A stretch of 64,000 nucleotides of DNA from Nipponacmea schrenckii. Taxonomy: Eukaryota > Mollusca > Gastropoda > Lottiidae. Below the pieces are notes generated by a model, which had not been told where the DNA came from, did not search any database, and worked only from the letters and a program-made list of their open reading frames with translations. Of this stretch, positions 37,301 to 49,268 are shown piece by piece. Where the stretch lies: NCBI GenBank assembly GCA_030562195.1, contig CM060200.1, positions 37,579,468 through 37,643,467 of the forward strand, in the 5' to 3' direction. Made by a program: the position numbers and the translations under genes. Numbering within the stretch: the first letter of the stretch is position 1; every line of letters begins with the position of its first letter.

Positions 37301-40300
37301 TACTTTCGAATAAGTTGAAATATCAATTCAAAATAAATTAGATTATTAATGTCGGTGAAAATGTCAAAAAGTAAGAAAATGTAAAATTTTATTTTGCTAA
37401 AATTCTTTAAATTAACAGCTTTATGCTGGTTTGTAAACTAATGCCACCTCATCGGAAATGAAATCTCAAAAATTGCATTATAGTTACATAGCCTACATAA
37501 CATTTTCTACATTGTTGCATGTAAAAGATTATTGGCATTTTATGAGTTGAGAACAATAATTCTCAGAATAACTTCCAAGCTGTTTACAAATTTCAAAGTA
37601 TGTTGTACAGAGATAAAAGACCCATGTTTTTTGTTGTAAGAAACAGAAATTACAAACTCAATCTACTGTTAACATTTGAGGAATGTTTAAAAAACAAATC
37701 GTGTAACTGATAACATATGGTTAGATTTTGTTGTAACTTTAACTTGATTCTAATGATTGTTAATCTGATAATGTTAGAATATATGTTAATACTTGAGCTA
37801 AAGACTAATCTTAAAGTGACATATTCACCATTTTCAGGGGTTGATTCAGGTCTTGAATATGTAAATAGTCTTCATTTAATGATTCCTTCAAGTAGTCAAA
37901 GAAAAACTTCTTTCACAAGCTTAAAATTAATTGCCATATCTTAAAGTTAAATGCATAGCCTCTTACACTCAAGACATCATTATTAGCAGCTGTGTCTGGA
38001 CAAAGTGGGTCAGGATGATTGAGTCTAATAAATACGTGTGACATCCTTAACACTACAACTGCTGAAGAAGGCTCAAATATTGAAAACATTAGCTGAACAG
38101 TTCCAATTTCTGAGACCAAGGCCCCACAAAATGGTGCATCTGTCCCATTAAGCAATCGTGAGACTTTTGTCTTTAAGTTAGGGAATCAAATAGAAACCAA
38201 TTGCTCCATGACATTAAAAACTCACCCAGAATAAGTTTAGCAGTTTAGCGTTATTATCTTTATTATAATTCTTAGAAAATGATATTGGAAGTAAATCTAG
38301 CAGAATATGATGTTTACAATAAATTTAGCGGAATATGATGTTTGCAGTAAATCTAGTAAAATATGATGCCTGTAGTAAATCTAGTAGAATATGATGTCTG
38401 TAGTAAATCTAGTAAAATATGATGTCTGTAGTAAATCTAGTAGAATATGATGTCCGGAGTAAATCTAGTAAAATATGATGCCTGTAGTAAATATAGTAAC
38501 ATATGATGTTTGAAGTAAATCTAGCAGAATATGATGTTTGTAGTAAATCTAGCAGAATATGATGTTTGCAGTAAATCTAGCAGAATATTATGTTTATGTA
38601 GTAAATCTAGCAGAATATGATGTTTGCAGTAAATCTAGTAGAATATGATGTTTGAGTTAATCTAGCAGAATATGATGTTTGTAGTAAATCTAGCAGAATA
38701 TTATGTTTTGTAGTAAATCTAGCAGAATATGATGTTTGCAGTAAATGTAGTAGAATATGATGTTTGAAGTAAATCTAGCAGAATATGGTGTTTGTAGTAA
38801 ATCTAGTAGAATATGATGTTTGAAGTAAATCTAGCAGAATATGATGTTTGTAGTAAATCTAGTAGAATATGATGTTTTGTAGTAAATCTAGCAGAATATT
38901 ATGTTTTGTAGTAAATCTAGTAGAATATGATGTTTGTAGTAAATCTAGTAGAATATGATGTTTGCAGTAAATCTAGCAGAATATGATGTTTGTAGTAAAT
39001 CTAGTAGAATAAGATGTTTGAAGTAAATCTAGCAGAATATGATGTTTGTAGTAAATCTAGTAGAATATGATGTTTTGTAGTAAATCTAGCAGAATATTAT
39101 GTTTTGTAGTAAATCTAGTAGAATATGATGTTTGCAGTAAATATAGCAGAATCTGAAGTTTTGTAGTAAATCTAGCAGAATATGATGTTTTTAGAGGAAT
39201 TGTTAAATTATGATGCCTGTAGTAAAAATATACTTTCTCTAGGTAAATATGATGTTGGCAGTAAATCTGATTAAATACAAATTTTGTAATAAAAAGGTTT
39301 AATATGATTTTTTGAAGTAAATCTGATTAAATACAAATTTTGTAATAAAAAGGTTAAATGTGATGTGTTGTAGTAAATCTAATAAAATCCAAGAATAACT
39401 GATAAATTTGATTTATGTGGTGCAATGGGTAAAATACAATGAATAGTAATTAGTGAGTTAATATGATGCTTGCAGTAAATTTAGTAAAATAATGAAATGG
39501 TAAAATATGTCTGAATATGGTAAAATATGATGTTCATGGTAAATGTAATAAATATGATGTTTGTAGTAAAATATGATGTCCATGGTAAACGTAGTAAATA
39601 TGATGTTTGTTGTGAAATACGATATCCACGGTGACCATAGTAAATATGATGTTTGTAGTAAAATATGATGTCCATGGTAAACGTTGTAAATATGATGTTT
39701 GTAGTAAAATATGATGTCCATGGTAAACATTGTAAATATGATGTTTGTAGTAAAATATGATGTCCATGGTAAACATTGTAAATATGATGTTTGTAGTAAA
39801 ATATGATGTCCATGGTAAACGTGGTAAATATGATTTTTGTCATAAATGTAATTAAATATGATGTCTATAGTAAATATAGTACAAATATGATGATTGCAGT
39901 AAATGTAGTAAATACGATATATATATGAAGAAAGTAACGGTACTAATGTAAAACAGTAACAAAACTAAACTGAAATCCAAAACAATGTACAACATTGGTA
40001 TTAGTTAAGGACAGGTAAATCTAGAAAAAAATGATGTATGTTGTAAAATATGATGTCTGTAGTAAATCTAGTAAAATATAATAACTGTAGTCAATCTGGT
40101 AAAATTTGATATTTATAGTGAATGTGATAAAATTTGATGTTGATAGTAAATCAAGTAAAATATAATATCTGTAGTAAGTCTAGTAAAATATAATGTCCGT
40201 AGTAAATCTTGTAAAATATGAGCTCTATAGTGAATCTAGTAAAATATGAGCTCTATAGTGAATCTAGTAAAATATGAGCTCTATAGTGAATCTAGTAAAA

Positions 40301-42688
40301 TATGAGCTCTATAGTGAATCTAGTAAAATATAGAGGTCTATAGTGAAACCTAGTAAAATAAGAGGTCAATAGTGAACCTTGTAAATGATTATGCCTGTAG
40401 TAAATTGGTTAGTATGATTTCTTTAGTGAATCTAGTAAAATATGATACCTTCAGAAAAATTGGTTAAATTTCTAGTTAAGCTAATTGATAAGAAAAATAT
40501 TGTAGGTCCATAAAGTCATTTTTTTTCAAATTTCAATTAACAAATAGTACACTTACCCAAACACAAAACATCTTGTTTAGCTGTACATAAGGATATATAG
40601 GTAGATCTTGGTGGATAATAAGTTTTAGATTTTGATATCATACAAGTAGTAGAATGGTTACACTGATATTTTGACTCTGGTAGTTGATAGCAATACCTAC
40701 ATTCATACTGCCTTTTAAACACTTGATTACCCTGAAACATATAGAAACACATATAATAATAAATAGCATACAATAAATTATATGGTATATTATTCATATT
40801 AAAGAGCAGATAAAATAAGAATTGTAGTAAAATATCCTTCAAAATGGCTAAAAGTCGAAATGAAATGAATGTGAATTTTACATCCTACTTAGTGCACTTT
40901 ATGGGCTAATGAAGACGGGCAACGCAATGCAGTGTTACAATGAGAAAAATTTTGTCAGGACAGCAGCATTTCCTACCCTTTTTGCGATTTACAACTGTCA
41001 CAGGATCTTTAACATGCACAGCCTGTAGCACACAGGGCCTTGGTCCCATCTGAAAGACTAGATGCTTTTTCCATGTTAGTTTCCGACCTGACAAGGAGAA
41101 ACCGGACTGAAAAACAGAAAGTTCATCTCGACCTTTGGTGGAATTGAACCCTGGAATTTCAAGTTAGGACCAAGTGGCTAACTCACTGCTCCAGTTAAGG
41201 TTGAAGAAAACTCTTAAAGATTATTACAAAACACTAAGTGGTTAGAGTTTTGCTCACACAGTCAAATGGCAGAAAAATGTAAAAGGTTCTATGAAATTAA
41301 AAGTGATAACTTACTGTGCAATTGACTTGAGGCTTAGGTGAACACTCTGCCTCTTGAACAGAACCATAAAAACATGAGGTATTATATGAACACTGGATAC
41401 AGTCACCACCTAACTGTGAACATTGTACATTACTTGGACAGTGTTCTAGAGGGTTGATGTTATCAGTAGGAGGGACTGGAGTAGTTTGATTAAATGATGG
41501 TGAAGTGCTCTCTAGCCTGGATAAAGTGATGGATTGTGGTACTGAGTTAGTTGACACAGGAATTGGAGTTCCTGTACTCTGTCCTGGAAATATAAAAAAA
41601 ATGAAAGTTTTAAAAGAAAGTTTTGTTAAAAGTGTCAAATGGGAATTAATTAATGTGTTGTTTATGTTGGCTAGATAACAGCTGAAGAATGGAAGTTAAA
41701 ATACATTAATTTTTCTCAGTAGGTATAGTTAACCCTAGATAGGCAAAGTAAAATAACATTTCTTTACACGCTGAAACTTTCGCTCTTTTATCTGAGTTGT
41801 AAAAACTTACAATGTATTGAATATATCTTATAAGGTTTAAATGTTTTACGGTTTTCAAAATATCAATAATGCACTATAAGATGCTTTAAAAAAATAAATA
41901 ATTCAAATAAGTTTGGATCAAAATTAAAAAGTTGCTCAGGTTGGCAGTTGGGATATGAACTTGCTTTATAAGCTTAACTAGTCTCCTTTTCTTTTTACTC
42001 ATACACAGTTTAAGTTCTGATATGTAGGCTAATACTTTATCATAGGTTTTCTCTTACTCTTTATACTAAACACAATCACAATGTGAATAGATGACATTTA
42101 ACGGAATGAATCGACACCAGGTGAGGTCAGTGTTAGTGATTAGTACCATCATATAACACAACAAATGAACTCATTCTATATATATTATATTATCTGGTAT
42201 TAACACCAAAGAAACCACGTTAAAAAATAACAAATAAGGTCAATTAAAGCTTTAATATCCTTTATCAAATCATTAATAACATTTTAGATACTTTAAATGA
42301 GGTCTAAAAAATATACAGGCCCTACATGGTTTCTGTGTGATACACCCAAGGAATCATACCCATAAGTATAAGCTAGTCTTAACACACTCAGTTTTAACAT
42401 CTAACTAGGGTGATAGCGTCCTAATTCTTTATTAACACCAATGTTAACACTAACATAAAACATGGAACCTCACCCACTAATACTAATACTATGTTTCTTA
42501 GTTAGTCTTAGAGTTTGCTGAGACAAATTTATATCGCCTGCCAATAATGACTCATGTTTACGTCATAAGTCCAATTTCATGTGAAACCCATTACGAAATG
42601 TAACAATTAATACGTTACCATCTATATTAGTCGTCCGAATAAAGCTGATTACTTCGAAAATCACGAAAATCCCAAAGATACATTTCAT
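34313..42688 (-). CDS. TM2D3: TM2 domain-containing protein 3 (almondex orthologue)
   Basis: Five exons in transcript order: 42619-42688, 41315-41583, 40557-40731, 36025-36100, 34313-34478. Phases match throughout (756 nt, 251 residues; human about 247). Exon 1 encodes a signal peptide starting MKCIFGIFVIF. A Ser/Thr/Pro-rich stretch follows, then the cysteine-rich ectodomain (CSQLGGDCIQCSYNTSC, CRYCYQLPESKYQCNHSTTC, DVLCLG) and ECNWTSGYKWSTA. The C-terminal TM2 domain has two membrane helices separated by the diagnostic DRF motif (residues 206-208, in GVDRFYLG) and ends GVGYVGPADGSLYI, nearly identical to other animals. The fly orthologue (almondex) is needed for embryonic Notch signalling; the human gene has been linked to Alzheimer risk. 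The first ATG of the alternative frame two codons upstream was rejected because it breaks the signal peptide and the phase. The exon 4 donor GTATAG is weak and is repeated in the adjoining minisatellite. Confidence 0.95.
34590..36036 (-). repeat. 33-bp minisatellite carrying copies of the TM2D3 exon 4 splice donor
   Basis: About 43 units of 33 bp. Read on the plus strand, a unit has GACAGTATTTATAAACTATA followed by CCTGAGAATAAAG. On the gene's strand each unit is CTTTATTCTCAG|GTATAGTTTATAAATA plus five bases. The unit at 36004-36036 is the real exon 4 / intron 4 junction: the last 12 coding bases of exon 4 (36025-36036) are unit sequence. The array fills most of intron 4. Variants give GTAGAG or GTAAGT donors. 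Units between about 35090 and 35510 carry many small deletions. Confidence 0.93.
36104..38270. other. TM2D3 intron 3, distal half
   Basis: AT-rich intron sequence without a recognised gene or repeat. Short open frames at 37717-37944 (+) and 37913-38155 (-) show no family resemblance. Confidence 0.5.
38283..39230. repeat. 28-bp minisatellite, about 33 copies
   Basis: Tandem units built from GTAGTAAATCTAGCAGAATA followed by TGATGTTT, with one-base variants (TAGTAGAATA, GCAGTAAATC). It lies in TM2D3 intron 3. Copies decay from 39190 onward. The same unit type reappears at 40.03-40.45 kb, so both blocks probably share an origin. Confidence 0.93.
39525..39905. repeat. 46-bp minisatellite, a dimer of ~23-bp units
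   Basis: Seven or so copies of a 46-bp unit containing GTAAAATATGATGTCCATG and GTAAACATTGTAAATATGATG. The two halves share GTAAA-TATGATGT, which is also present in the neighbouring 28-bp units, suggesting a higher-order repeat formed locally. Open frames here reading repeated DIIFYYKHH are artefacts of the repeat. Confidence 0.85.
40030..40450. repeat. 28-bp minisatellite, second block, about 14 copies
   Basis: Units such as GTAAAATATGAGCTCTATAG followed by TGAATCTA, period 28 bp, with four nearly identical consecutive copies at 40215-40325. Homologous to the block at 38.3 kb. It ends about 105 bp from TM2D3 exon 3. Confidence 0.88.
40852..41205 (-). mobile_element. tRNA-derived SINE, nearly complete copy
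   Basis: Read on the minus strand, the copy starts with a tRNA-like head: an A-box-like GGAGCAGTGAGTTAGCCACT near 41200 and a B box GGTTCAATTCC near 41150. A central body includes CATGTTAAAGATCCTGTGAC, AATCGCAAAAAGGGTAGG, TGTCCTGACAAAATTTTTCT and AGCCCATAAAGTGCAC. The tail is ATTCATTTCATTTC (about 40857). It lies in TM2D3 intron 2. It resembles molluscan tRNA-derived SINEs such as the MetaSINE superfamily; that assignment is not verified. Confidence 0.7.
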
Positions 42689-43590
42689 TTTCTACCATTT
42701 CTCTTCCAAAGTAAACAAATCAATATCCGGCAAGGGCAGACAACTCGTAATAGCAATTTATGGAATGTCAAAGAAGGAATATTACAATTTCGCTTGATGA
42801 AAGGAGGATGCGTTAGGAAATCAATAAGTGCTAATTTACTGGAATACTATTATTGGTAAGTAAATTTCTTTATTTTTCTTAAACATAATTCTCAACTGTT
42901 TTGTTCTTTATCACTTTCCTGATGTGTCATTTTCAGAAAATAATTGATTTTTGAGCGAAAATTGTGTGGGGTTTCATTGAGATTGTCGTCTGTGGTTTTC
43001 GTTCGTAGACAGTACACATAGCCTACTAGCAGACTATTTGCATGCTATTAGAATTATTTGACCCTGAATTTTCAACTCTCTGGTTTATTTTGCGTGGGTT
43101 AAACATTGAAAGGGATTTATGATGTTTTGGAAATCCTGTCATTTGGATTGTTAACGGTATCATGATCGATGTAGCCAACGAGGAAATGTTAGTAAGATCG
43201 TAGTGGAATTAGAAATTTCTATTTCCTAGCAGTCTTGTCAATGCTTGCCACCGGCTAATATAGGTTACAACCACAAAAGCGGACTAATTGTCGAGAAAAT
43301 CAGTCCGACATTATTAATATTTTATGTGTTAAGGCTAGTAAAATTTATTGTAGAATCTTGATCTCTTAATGGCTTCGTAATAAGCTAAATTCAGAAATTT
43401 TTTTATAGTAGTCTTAATTCTATTTGTAACTCAGACAATTTTTTTTTGACTTTCCACGATCAAAATTGTTTTAAAAGAAAATGTAATTATCCTATTTTTA
43501 TCAATATTAGAAATTTATAATCTTACTTTCATTCAAATAGATAAATTATACTTTTTTATATTAATAAGGATTGGATCCTATGTTAGTTTG
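42689..43590. promoter_or_regulatory. TM2D3 upstream region
   Basis: Contains the 5' untranslated region and promoter of minus-strand TM2D3. No specific element can be named. No coding exon was found. Confidence 0.4.
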
Positions 43591-43593
43591 TTC

Positions 43594-43874
43594 TCAAAGG
43601 GATAATAGGTCTTGGAATGAAAATTTTAAACTTGGCCAATAAGAGCTCTATTCATCAATAAATATACCTGCTGCCATAAATAACATAAAAAAATAGATAT
43701 CCGAAAAACTAGTTCCTTTTTAAAAAAAATGACTTACTTTTGTGAGTTTACTAAAATTTGATGGATACTGTTACTGTATGACACAAGGTCAGTTCACTGA
43801 TGAATATATACTCATATTGACAATTCTTGAGAACTAAAATTGTATGTTCATACTGAGACGCAGTATCCCTTTAA
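43594..43874. mobile_element. TTAA-flanked MITE, copy 2
   Basis: A 281-bp copy of the element at 7969-8304: TCAAAGGGATAATAGGTCTT at the left, TATCCCTTTAA at the right, with the internal GGCCAATAAGAGCTCTATTC and ATACCTGCTGCCAT. It lacks the CCATAAGGATGCATTTGA block. The left TTAA has decayed to TCAA. Intergenic. Confidence 0.75.
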
Positions 43875-45170
43875 CGAGATTTAATACTCTTGCCCTGCTG
43901 TATTTCATATCGAAATTTCCATTGAATAATGGTGTGTTACGAAATATGGCAGGGTGTTCTGATATTTAAAGTATATCCTGTATGCATTGGGAAAAAACGA
44001 AAGTAATATTGTAATATTTAATTGGTCAATTGTGTGACCTTGTTAATGGTTAGACCTTAATACATTTCTAAAGGTATTTTGTCAATCCAAATATTGAAAG
44101 TGTAAAACGGTTGTAAGTGTTCTGTCTAACATTTCTAAAATCTTAAAGGTATTGAACTAGACTTTGCATCAGCACTTGGCAAAAAGATAGAATCACTGCA
44201 AGTCCCTAAGAGGCAATTGTCTGGTTCATGAGACTGCTATATAGTCACTATATATAGAAATATATAGAAACATATTGATTGGAAGTAATATCATACTTTA
44301 TAAACTTCTTGAAAAATCAATGAATTGTGCTATCAAAACAAATTATATTGAAGAAATTAGACATGTTTCAAGGCCTTTACATGTCACGTATCTCACCGCT
44401 AGTGAGAAAATAAATAGCGTTCTGAAACGATGCAGTTTTGAGCTTGAACACTTCGACGGACATGAACATGTAAGTCTATCGGGGTTATTGTATGTACAGT
44501 TTTATTGGACAAAATAGTTGACTTCAGACCTGGAATTCACGAGTTTCTGTTTTTCACACTGGTGGATAACAGTGTAGTGTAGCCTAATAATGTATATGGG
44601 ATTATCGATGCACATGAAGCAAATACACGAGTCGAATGTGGAAACACGATTCTTCTTTATGGTCAATCTTACATCAGATTGCTGTAAAAATTGTAAAAAT
44701 TCCACAGATCGATTGAGCTTTTTTTATACTATTTTTCAAATTTCAAGTTTATCGGAGCACTTCGATTATGTTGAAGGTAAGCATTATACACGATAACGCA
44801 TTACATACGCAATTATACATTACAATTTTTTTTTTTAAGCAATTTAACAAATTTTACAACTATTACGCTGACCTAAAACTTGACATGTGAACATTTTTAA
44901 GGTTTCAAGAAAAACGTAATTTAATTTTTTTTTTCAAAAAAGAACATAGCCTATAGAACTGTGTTCACTTATTTCCGCCGAAGTTGAAATAGTGGCTACC
45001 CCTTCTAACCCAAATACTGCAGGTTAAGGAACATGACATAGGCACCCAAATTATTATATAATTATATTTTTATAAAAATATTCGGTGGGAACCCTCTCAG
45101 ATGTTTCCGAATAGTTAACATTGAGCAAGTCTACACCTATAATTTATACCCTCAGTCGCTGCAACTTTCT
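43875..45170. other. Intergenic, possible non-coding transcript only
   Basis: No gene was recognised. Donor-like sites (AACAT|GTAAGT at 44470, GAAG|GTAAGC at 44777) follow short open frames at 44275-44517 and 44590-44796, but no homology supports coding and no matching acceptors were identified. Confidence 0.4.
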
Positions 45171-45174
45171 TGAT

Positions 45175-46553
45175 TTGGAGGTAGGTAGGTAAATGGCGAG
45201 TTAACGTTCGCTTCCAGCAATTGCTGATATCGCAAACTAGGTAGTTGCACTTTGGTGGTCGTTGGTAGTGGATTTAGAATCAATTGGATGATTTGGAAAA
45301 CTGTTGGTTTGGTGGTGGTTTGAGAAATCGTACGATCTGGTCGGAACGAATGTCATGGCGGTGAAACTCGGCCCTGGATGGTGTGAGTGATTCAGTCTTC
45401 TACATTCTTCCAAAACTCGTTATGATCATGGTGGTTGTTGTTGGTGGTTGTTGGTTTGGTTTGGTTTGGTTTGGTTTGATTATCTGTCTGTGCTTGGAAG
45501 AGTTGAAGACCTAAAAGAAAGAAGAAAAGGAGACGTGAGAGAGGAGAGAAGAAGAGAAGAAAGTTATCTGTTAAAAACAGATGTGGTAATAAATTGGTAG
45601 ATGAGTTCCATTATTTTGTACCAGTGGTCCGTGGGTGCAGCCAAAATATTCTGTATGGTGATTGGTATGCCGTTGGTTTCCAGGTAGTCCGTCAATGTCT
45701 TACGAGATGGTTTCAATTCGGTGCATTGAATGAGAAGATGCGTCCTGGTGGCAACGTGTCCGCATCGGCATTTAATGGCATTGAACTGATGGTCTCGCAT
45801 GACATGGTTGGTGCGTAGTCTGGTTACCATTTTGCAGATGGCTACAGATGGATGGTTAATTTTGGTTTGGTTTGGTATCTTCGGATCAATCTGGTATCTA
45901 TCGGTGTTGAGGTTCCTTAGCATGTCGTCCCATTTCTGGTTGATCTTAGAGGACACGAGACTGCAAAATTCTTCATACGAGAATTTTACAGGCTCGATAT
46001 TCTCCAGACCCAAACTGTCCTTGGCAACACGGCCAGCTTGTTTGTTTCCCGGGATGAAGACGTGCGACGGGATCCATGATAGTTCGATTTGGTGGTTGTT
46101 GTTGGTTTGGTAGTTGTGAATCATACTTCGGATGTTCGTTAAAACTTCTGACCTACAATTAGAAAAATTGTTAGAAATAGACTGAAGGCTACTTAGTGAG
46201 TCAGACAGGATTACGGCAGGTTCCGTATAGTTGAGGGATAGCCATGCCATGGCGTCCCTGATAGCTAGTAGTTCTGCAGTGAACACTGAGCAGTGTGGGG
46301 GTATCCGTTTGGCAAGTCTGATGCCTTTCTCCGGAATTCACAAACCGTAACCAGTAGCTGTGCTACTCTTGGAGCCATCAGTATAGATCTTCAAATGGTC
46401 GACGAACTTGGAGTCGATGAGGTCAAGAGCTTGCGCTCTTGCTGCCACTGGGTTCACGTGCTTGTTGGTGGACTGGGTCAGCTCGGTGTTGACTATCGGG
46501 TTGGTAACCTTCCAAAAAGGAGTATCTTGATTTGGAGACTGCCCTGGGTCTTT
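45175..46553 (-). pseudogene. 5'-truncated non-LTR retrotransposon remnant (RNase H and C-terminal domain)
   Basis: On the minus strand an RNase H domain is readable: IYTDGSK (first catalytic Asp), then FTAELLAI (Glu) and LSDSLSSL (second Asp), then ELSWIPSHVFIPGNKQAGRVA. A TGA stop interrupts the frame shortly after IYTDGSK, and the expected final Asp (GNEKAD in active enzymes) is Gly here. A CxC...H...C motif (CRCGHVATRTHLLIQC) follows, as in I-group non-LTR elements, before the stop at 45564. The 3' flank on this strand contains an AAACC simple array (45440-45480) and ends in TACCTACCTACCTCC. Everything upstream, including reverse transcriptase, is missing. The copy is a dead fragment. Confidence 0.8.
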
Positions 46554-46554
46554 T

Positions 46555-47255
46555 ATACGCCCACCAATTTATTTGTGGCGTATATGGTAATCGCCACGGC
46601 AGTCTGTGGGTCCGTTCATATTTGTTTGTTCTCACTCTACAGACTACAATTTTTTACGGATTGTTATGTTGTTTTTTTTGTGGGTCAGTGTCATTATGAA
46701 GATGAGCCCAATTGATTTGATAATTTTCACCGAAATATGGTGTCTGTCGGTCTGTTTTTCGCTCCATTAGCTCTAGGGTGCAACTTGTGCTCACTCTACA
46801 GGCTACATTTCTCTATGGATTCTTTTGATTTTTATTTTGTACATGTAGTTTTTGTCATATCTAGATGATCCCTATTGATTTTTTAAATGTTCTGATAATT
46901 TTTCACCGAAATATTGTGTCCGACTTATTTCTCATTTTCGTTGTATTAGCTAGATTGTACAACTCGTGCTCAGTCTACAGCCAACAATTCTTTATGGATT
47001 GATTTTGATTTTGTGATATTTTTTTAATGTTCTGATAATTTTTCACCAAATATGGTTTGCACTATATATGCTATATTGTGCAACTCTATCCACTCTACAG
47101 GCAACATCGGATTCTTTTGATTTTTATTTTGTCTGCTTAAAAATTCTCTATAAAATAAATGTGCACCGAATATGAATAGACAACAAACAATGATTTGGTT
47201 TCAAAGCTGTTGGTGGGCGTATGTTACCTTGCTTCGCAAGGCTATCTTTTTTAGA
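46555..47255 (+). mobile_element. ATACGCCCACCAA-ended non-autonomous element
   Basis: A perfect 13-bp inverted repeat bounds it: ATACGCCCACCAA at 46555-46567 and TTGGTGGGCGTAT at 47210-47222. Several degenerate monomers inside contain TGCTCACTCTACAG and CTGATAATTTTTCACCGAAATA. Just outside the right end, CCTTGCTTCGCAAGG forms a perfect 6-bp stem with a 3-nt loop. It is the same family as 28947-30090, and its left end directly abuts the truncated retrotransposon. Confidence 0.75.
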
Positions 47256-48281
47256 TATTATGAAACCATCTTTTATTTCATCAACAATACGCCTATAAAA
47301 TACACCACTTGAATTAGTTTAAGAAATAAAAATGAGTTGGATATAAAAAAGCAATAAAGGCAATTTGAAACTTTTAATCAAATTGTAATCATGTATGTCT
47401 GGTCATCTTACTGAAAAAAATAATGTTACAAATATTTTCGTTTAGAAAAACATACATGATTTAAATAAAAACAAAAATCAATCAATCTTTAAATATGGAA
47501 AGATATTTAAACTTGATGTCTTACACTTTTTGTTATATATAAAGGAGAGTCAGAAGATTCATGGTTGGCGTCATCCCGCGTACAGAAGTTATTACTGGTA
47601 ATTAAGACGTACAAGCGGGCAAACTAAGACAGAAGCAATATGTATCATACATCGCATGGGTCAAATTCTCTTATTGACCGCTGTATTGTAAGTTCCAATT
47701 ACAAAATGAGTATATGAATTAGGTGAAAAATCGACAAAGGCATTATATCAGGAATTATATTTATGGAATAATGACAACTATATATCTACTGATAATAACT
47801 CTCTGTTGTCTAATTATACCCCACATTGTCAGATGATTATCTCTATTTCTTCATTAGCCTATTCTTCTTTTACAAAGGTTCAACAGTACAAGATCATTAC
47901 CACCTACCGTTTAGTATATCATTCTTTAGCTTAGTTGAGGAATTTTTTGTGGGCTGGTTGGTTCTCAAGGAGCGAATTTTAAAAAGTCAAAAAAGTCGAA
48001 AAAAATAATAATCAAGTGTCAGTGGAAATCAAAGTGATAAGCTGCTGGCTCTGGTTATTTCCTGTTATTATTCTGTGTGTGTTTCATATATCTTGACGTT
48101 GTAATTACTTTTTATTAAATATGAAATAATTGGTTATTGATTACATATCACTCAAGGTTACAGTCGTTTAATTGCATCGGTTAGCATCCGATGAATCCTA
48201 CAGTTCATTAATAGAAATATGGCATAGAATCGGGTAGCAACAACTTTCATCCTAGACTAAACAAGTTGATAATAATCCAAT
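47256..48281. promoter_or_regulatory. Region upstream of the NHL gene
   Basis: Presumed promoter and 5' untranslated region of the gene at 48282. No confident TATA box or other element was identified, and no further coding exon was seen. Confidence 0.35.
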
Positions 48282-49268
48282 ATGGATGGTTTGTTCTTCC
48301 AAAGCTGTCGGTAAGAATATTCTATTGGGATTGTTCTACTAAAGAACTTTTCAACAGAGGAATTGATTTTAATCTTGGCTCAAAATATCCTTTTTTTTTT
48401 TCATTTCAGATCAAGTAAAACCAGAATGCAGAATCCCAAAATGATTAAAGAGTTCAATGGGGTGATCCCTCCCGGTCACGATAAATTCAAACCAGATACT
48501 AAAGATCCTTGGCTTCGAGACATTATAGTCATTTCTGAAAAGATTTTCTTGACAGATTTTGGAAATTCGTCTGTTAAAGTGTTTGATATGGAAGGAAATC
48601 CGTTGGCCAAAAGAGTGTTAACCGGTCCACCTAACAGCATCACACAGGTCAAACCGGAAGTCATAGCAGTCACCATTCCATTCGATGACGACCCGGCAGT
48701 TCAGTTGTTAGATATTACAGATTTACAAATGACAGTTCAGACCTGTCTTCAGACTCAATATACATTCCGAGGTATCGCTAAACTAGACGATTCCTCTATG
48801 GTAGTCAGTACCGCTTGGTGGAATGGTCTTGGACGTGCTTTCATCATCTCGCATGATGGAACAGTCGTCAAATCGTATGGTCACCCCACCGAAGAGAAAA
48901 AAGCTTTAACCCAATGTGCTACGTTTCTGTGCTGCACCAAATCTGGTGATATTGTTTTGTCTGATTGTAATGAAAACTGTATTGTGTGTCTGAAACCAGA
49001 TGGAAGCATTAAGTATACTTGTTATGGTACCAAAGATGAAGAGTTTCAGTTAGTGGTCGGAGTAACTTGTGATATTGATGGAACTGTTTATGTGGCAGAT
49101 GAGCACAAAAATAATATCTTTGTAATTTCCAATGATGGAAAGGATGTTACCTTATTATTTGATAACGAGAATGATTTTGATCAACCCTGGGGTGTCCATG
49201 TCGAAGAAAATAAACTTTATGTAGCCGAGCGCCACGGAAAAATTAAAATTTTCGATTTGAGCGCATAA
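48282..49268 (+). CDS. NHL-repeat beta-propeller protein
   Basis: Two coding exons, 48282-48310 and 48410-49268, joined across a 99-bp GT-AG intron in phase 2. They give 888 nt and 295 residues. The start is ATGGATGGTTTG at 48282. An ATG within exon 2 (MQNPKMIKEF) is a possible alternative. The body consists of NHL-like blades, for example GVTCDIDGTVYVADEHKNNI, PWGVHVEENKLYVAERHG, and weaker earlier blades around KIFLTDFGNSSVKVF and FRGIAKLDDSSMVVS. The length suits one six-bladed propeller. No RING finger, B-box or coiled coil is encoded, although TRIM-type proteins with NHL domains are abundant in molluscs. It may be a solitary propeller or a retained C-terminal part of a TRIM2/3/32-like protein. 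Codon use is noticeably less AT-rich than in its neighbours. Function unknown; NHL domains bind proteins or RNA. Confidence 0.8.

Noticed and set aside
39458..39843. Three overlapping minus-strand open frames reading repeated DIIFYYKHH
   Set aside because: Products of the 46-bp array, open in all three frames; not protein-coding.
44275..44796. Possible small genes at 44.3-44.8 kb
   Set aside because: No family resemblance, no consistent splice structure; donor-like sites alone are weak evidence.
45594..46113. Plus-strand open frames opposite the RNase H domain
   Set aside because: Shadows of the minus-strand retrotransposon reading frame.
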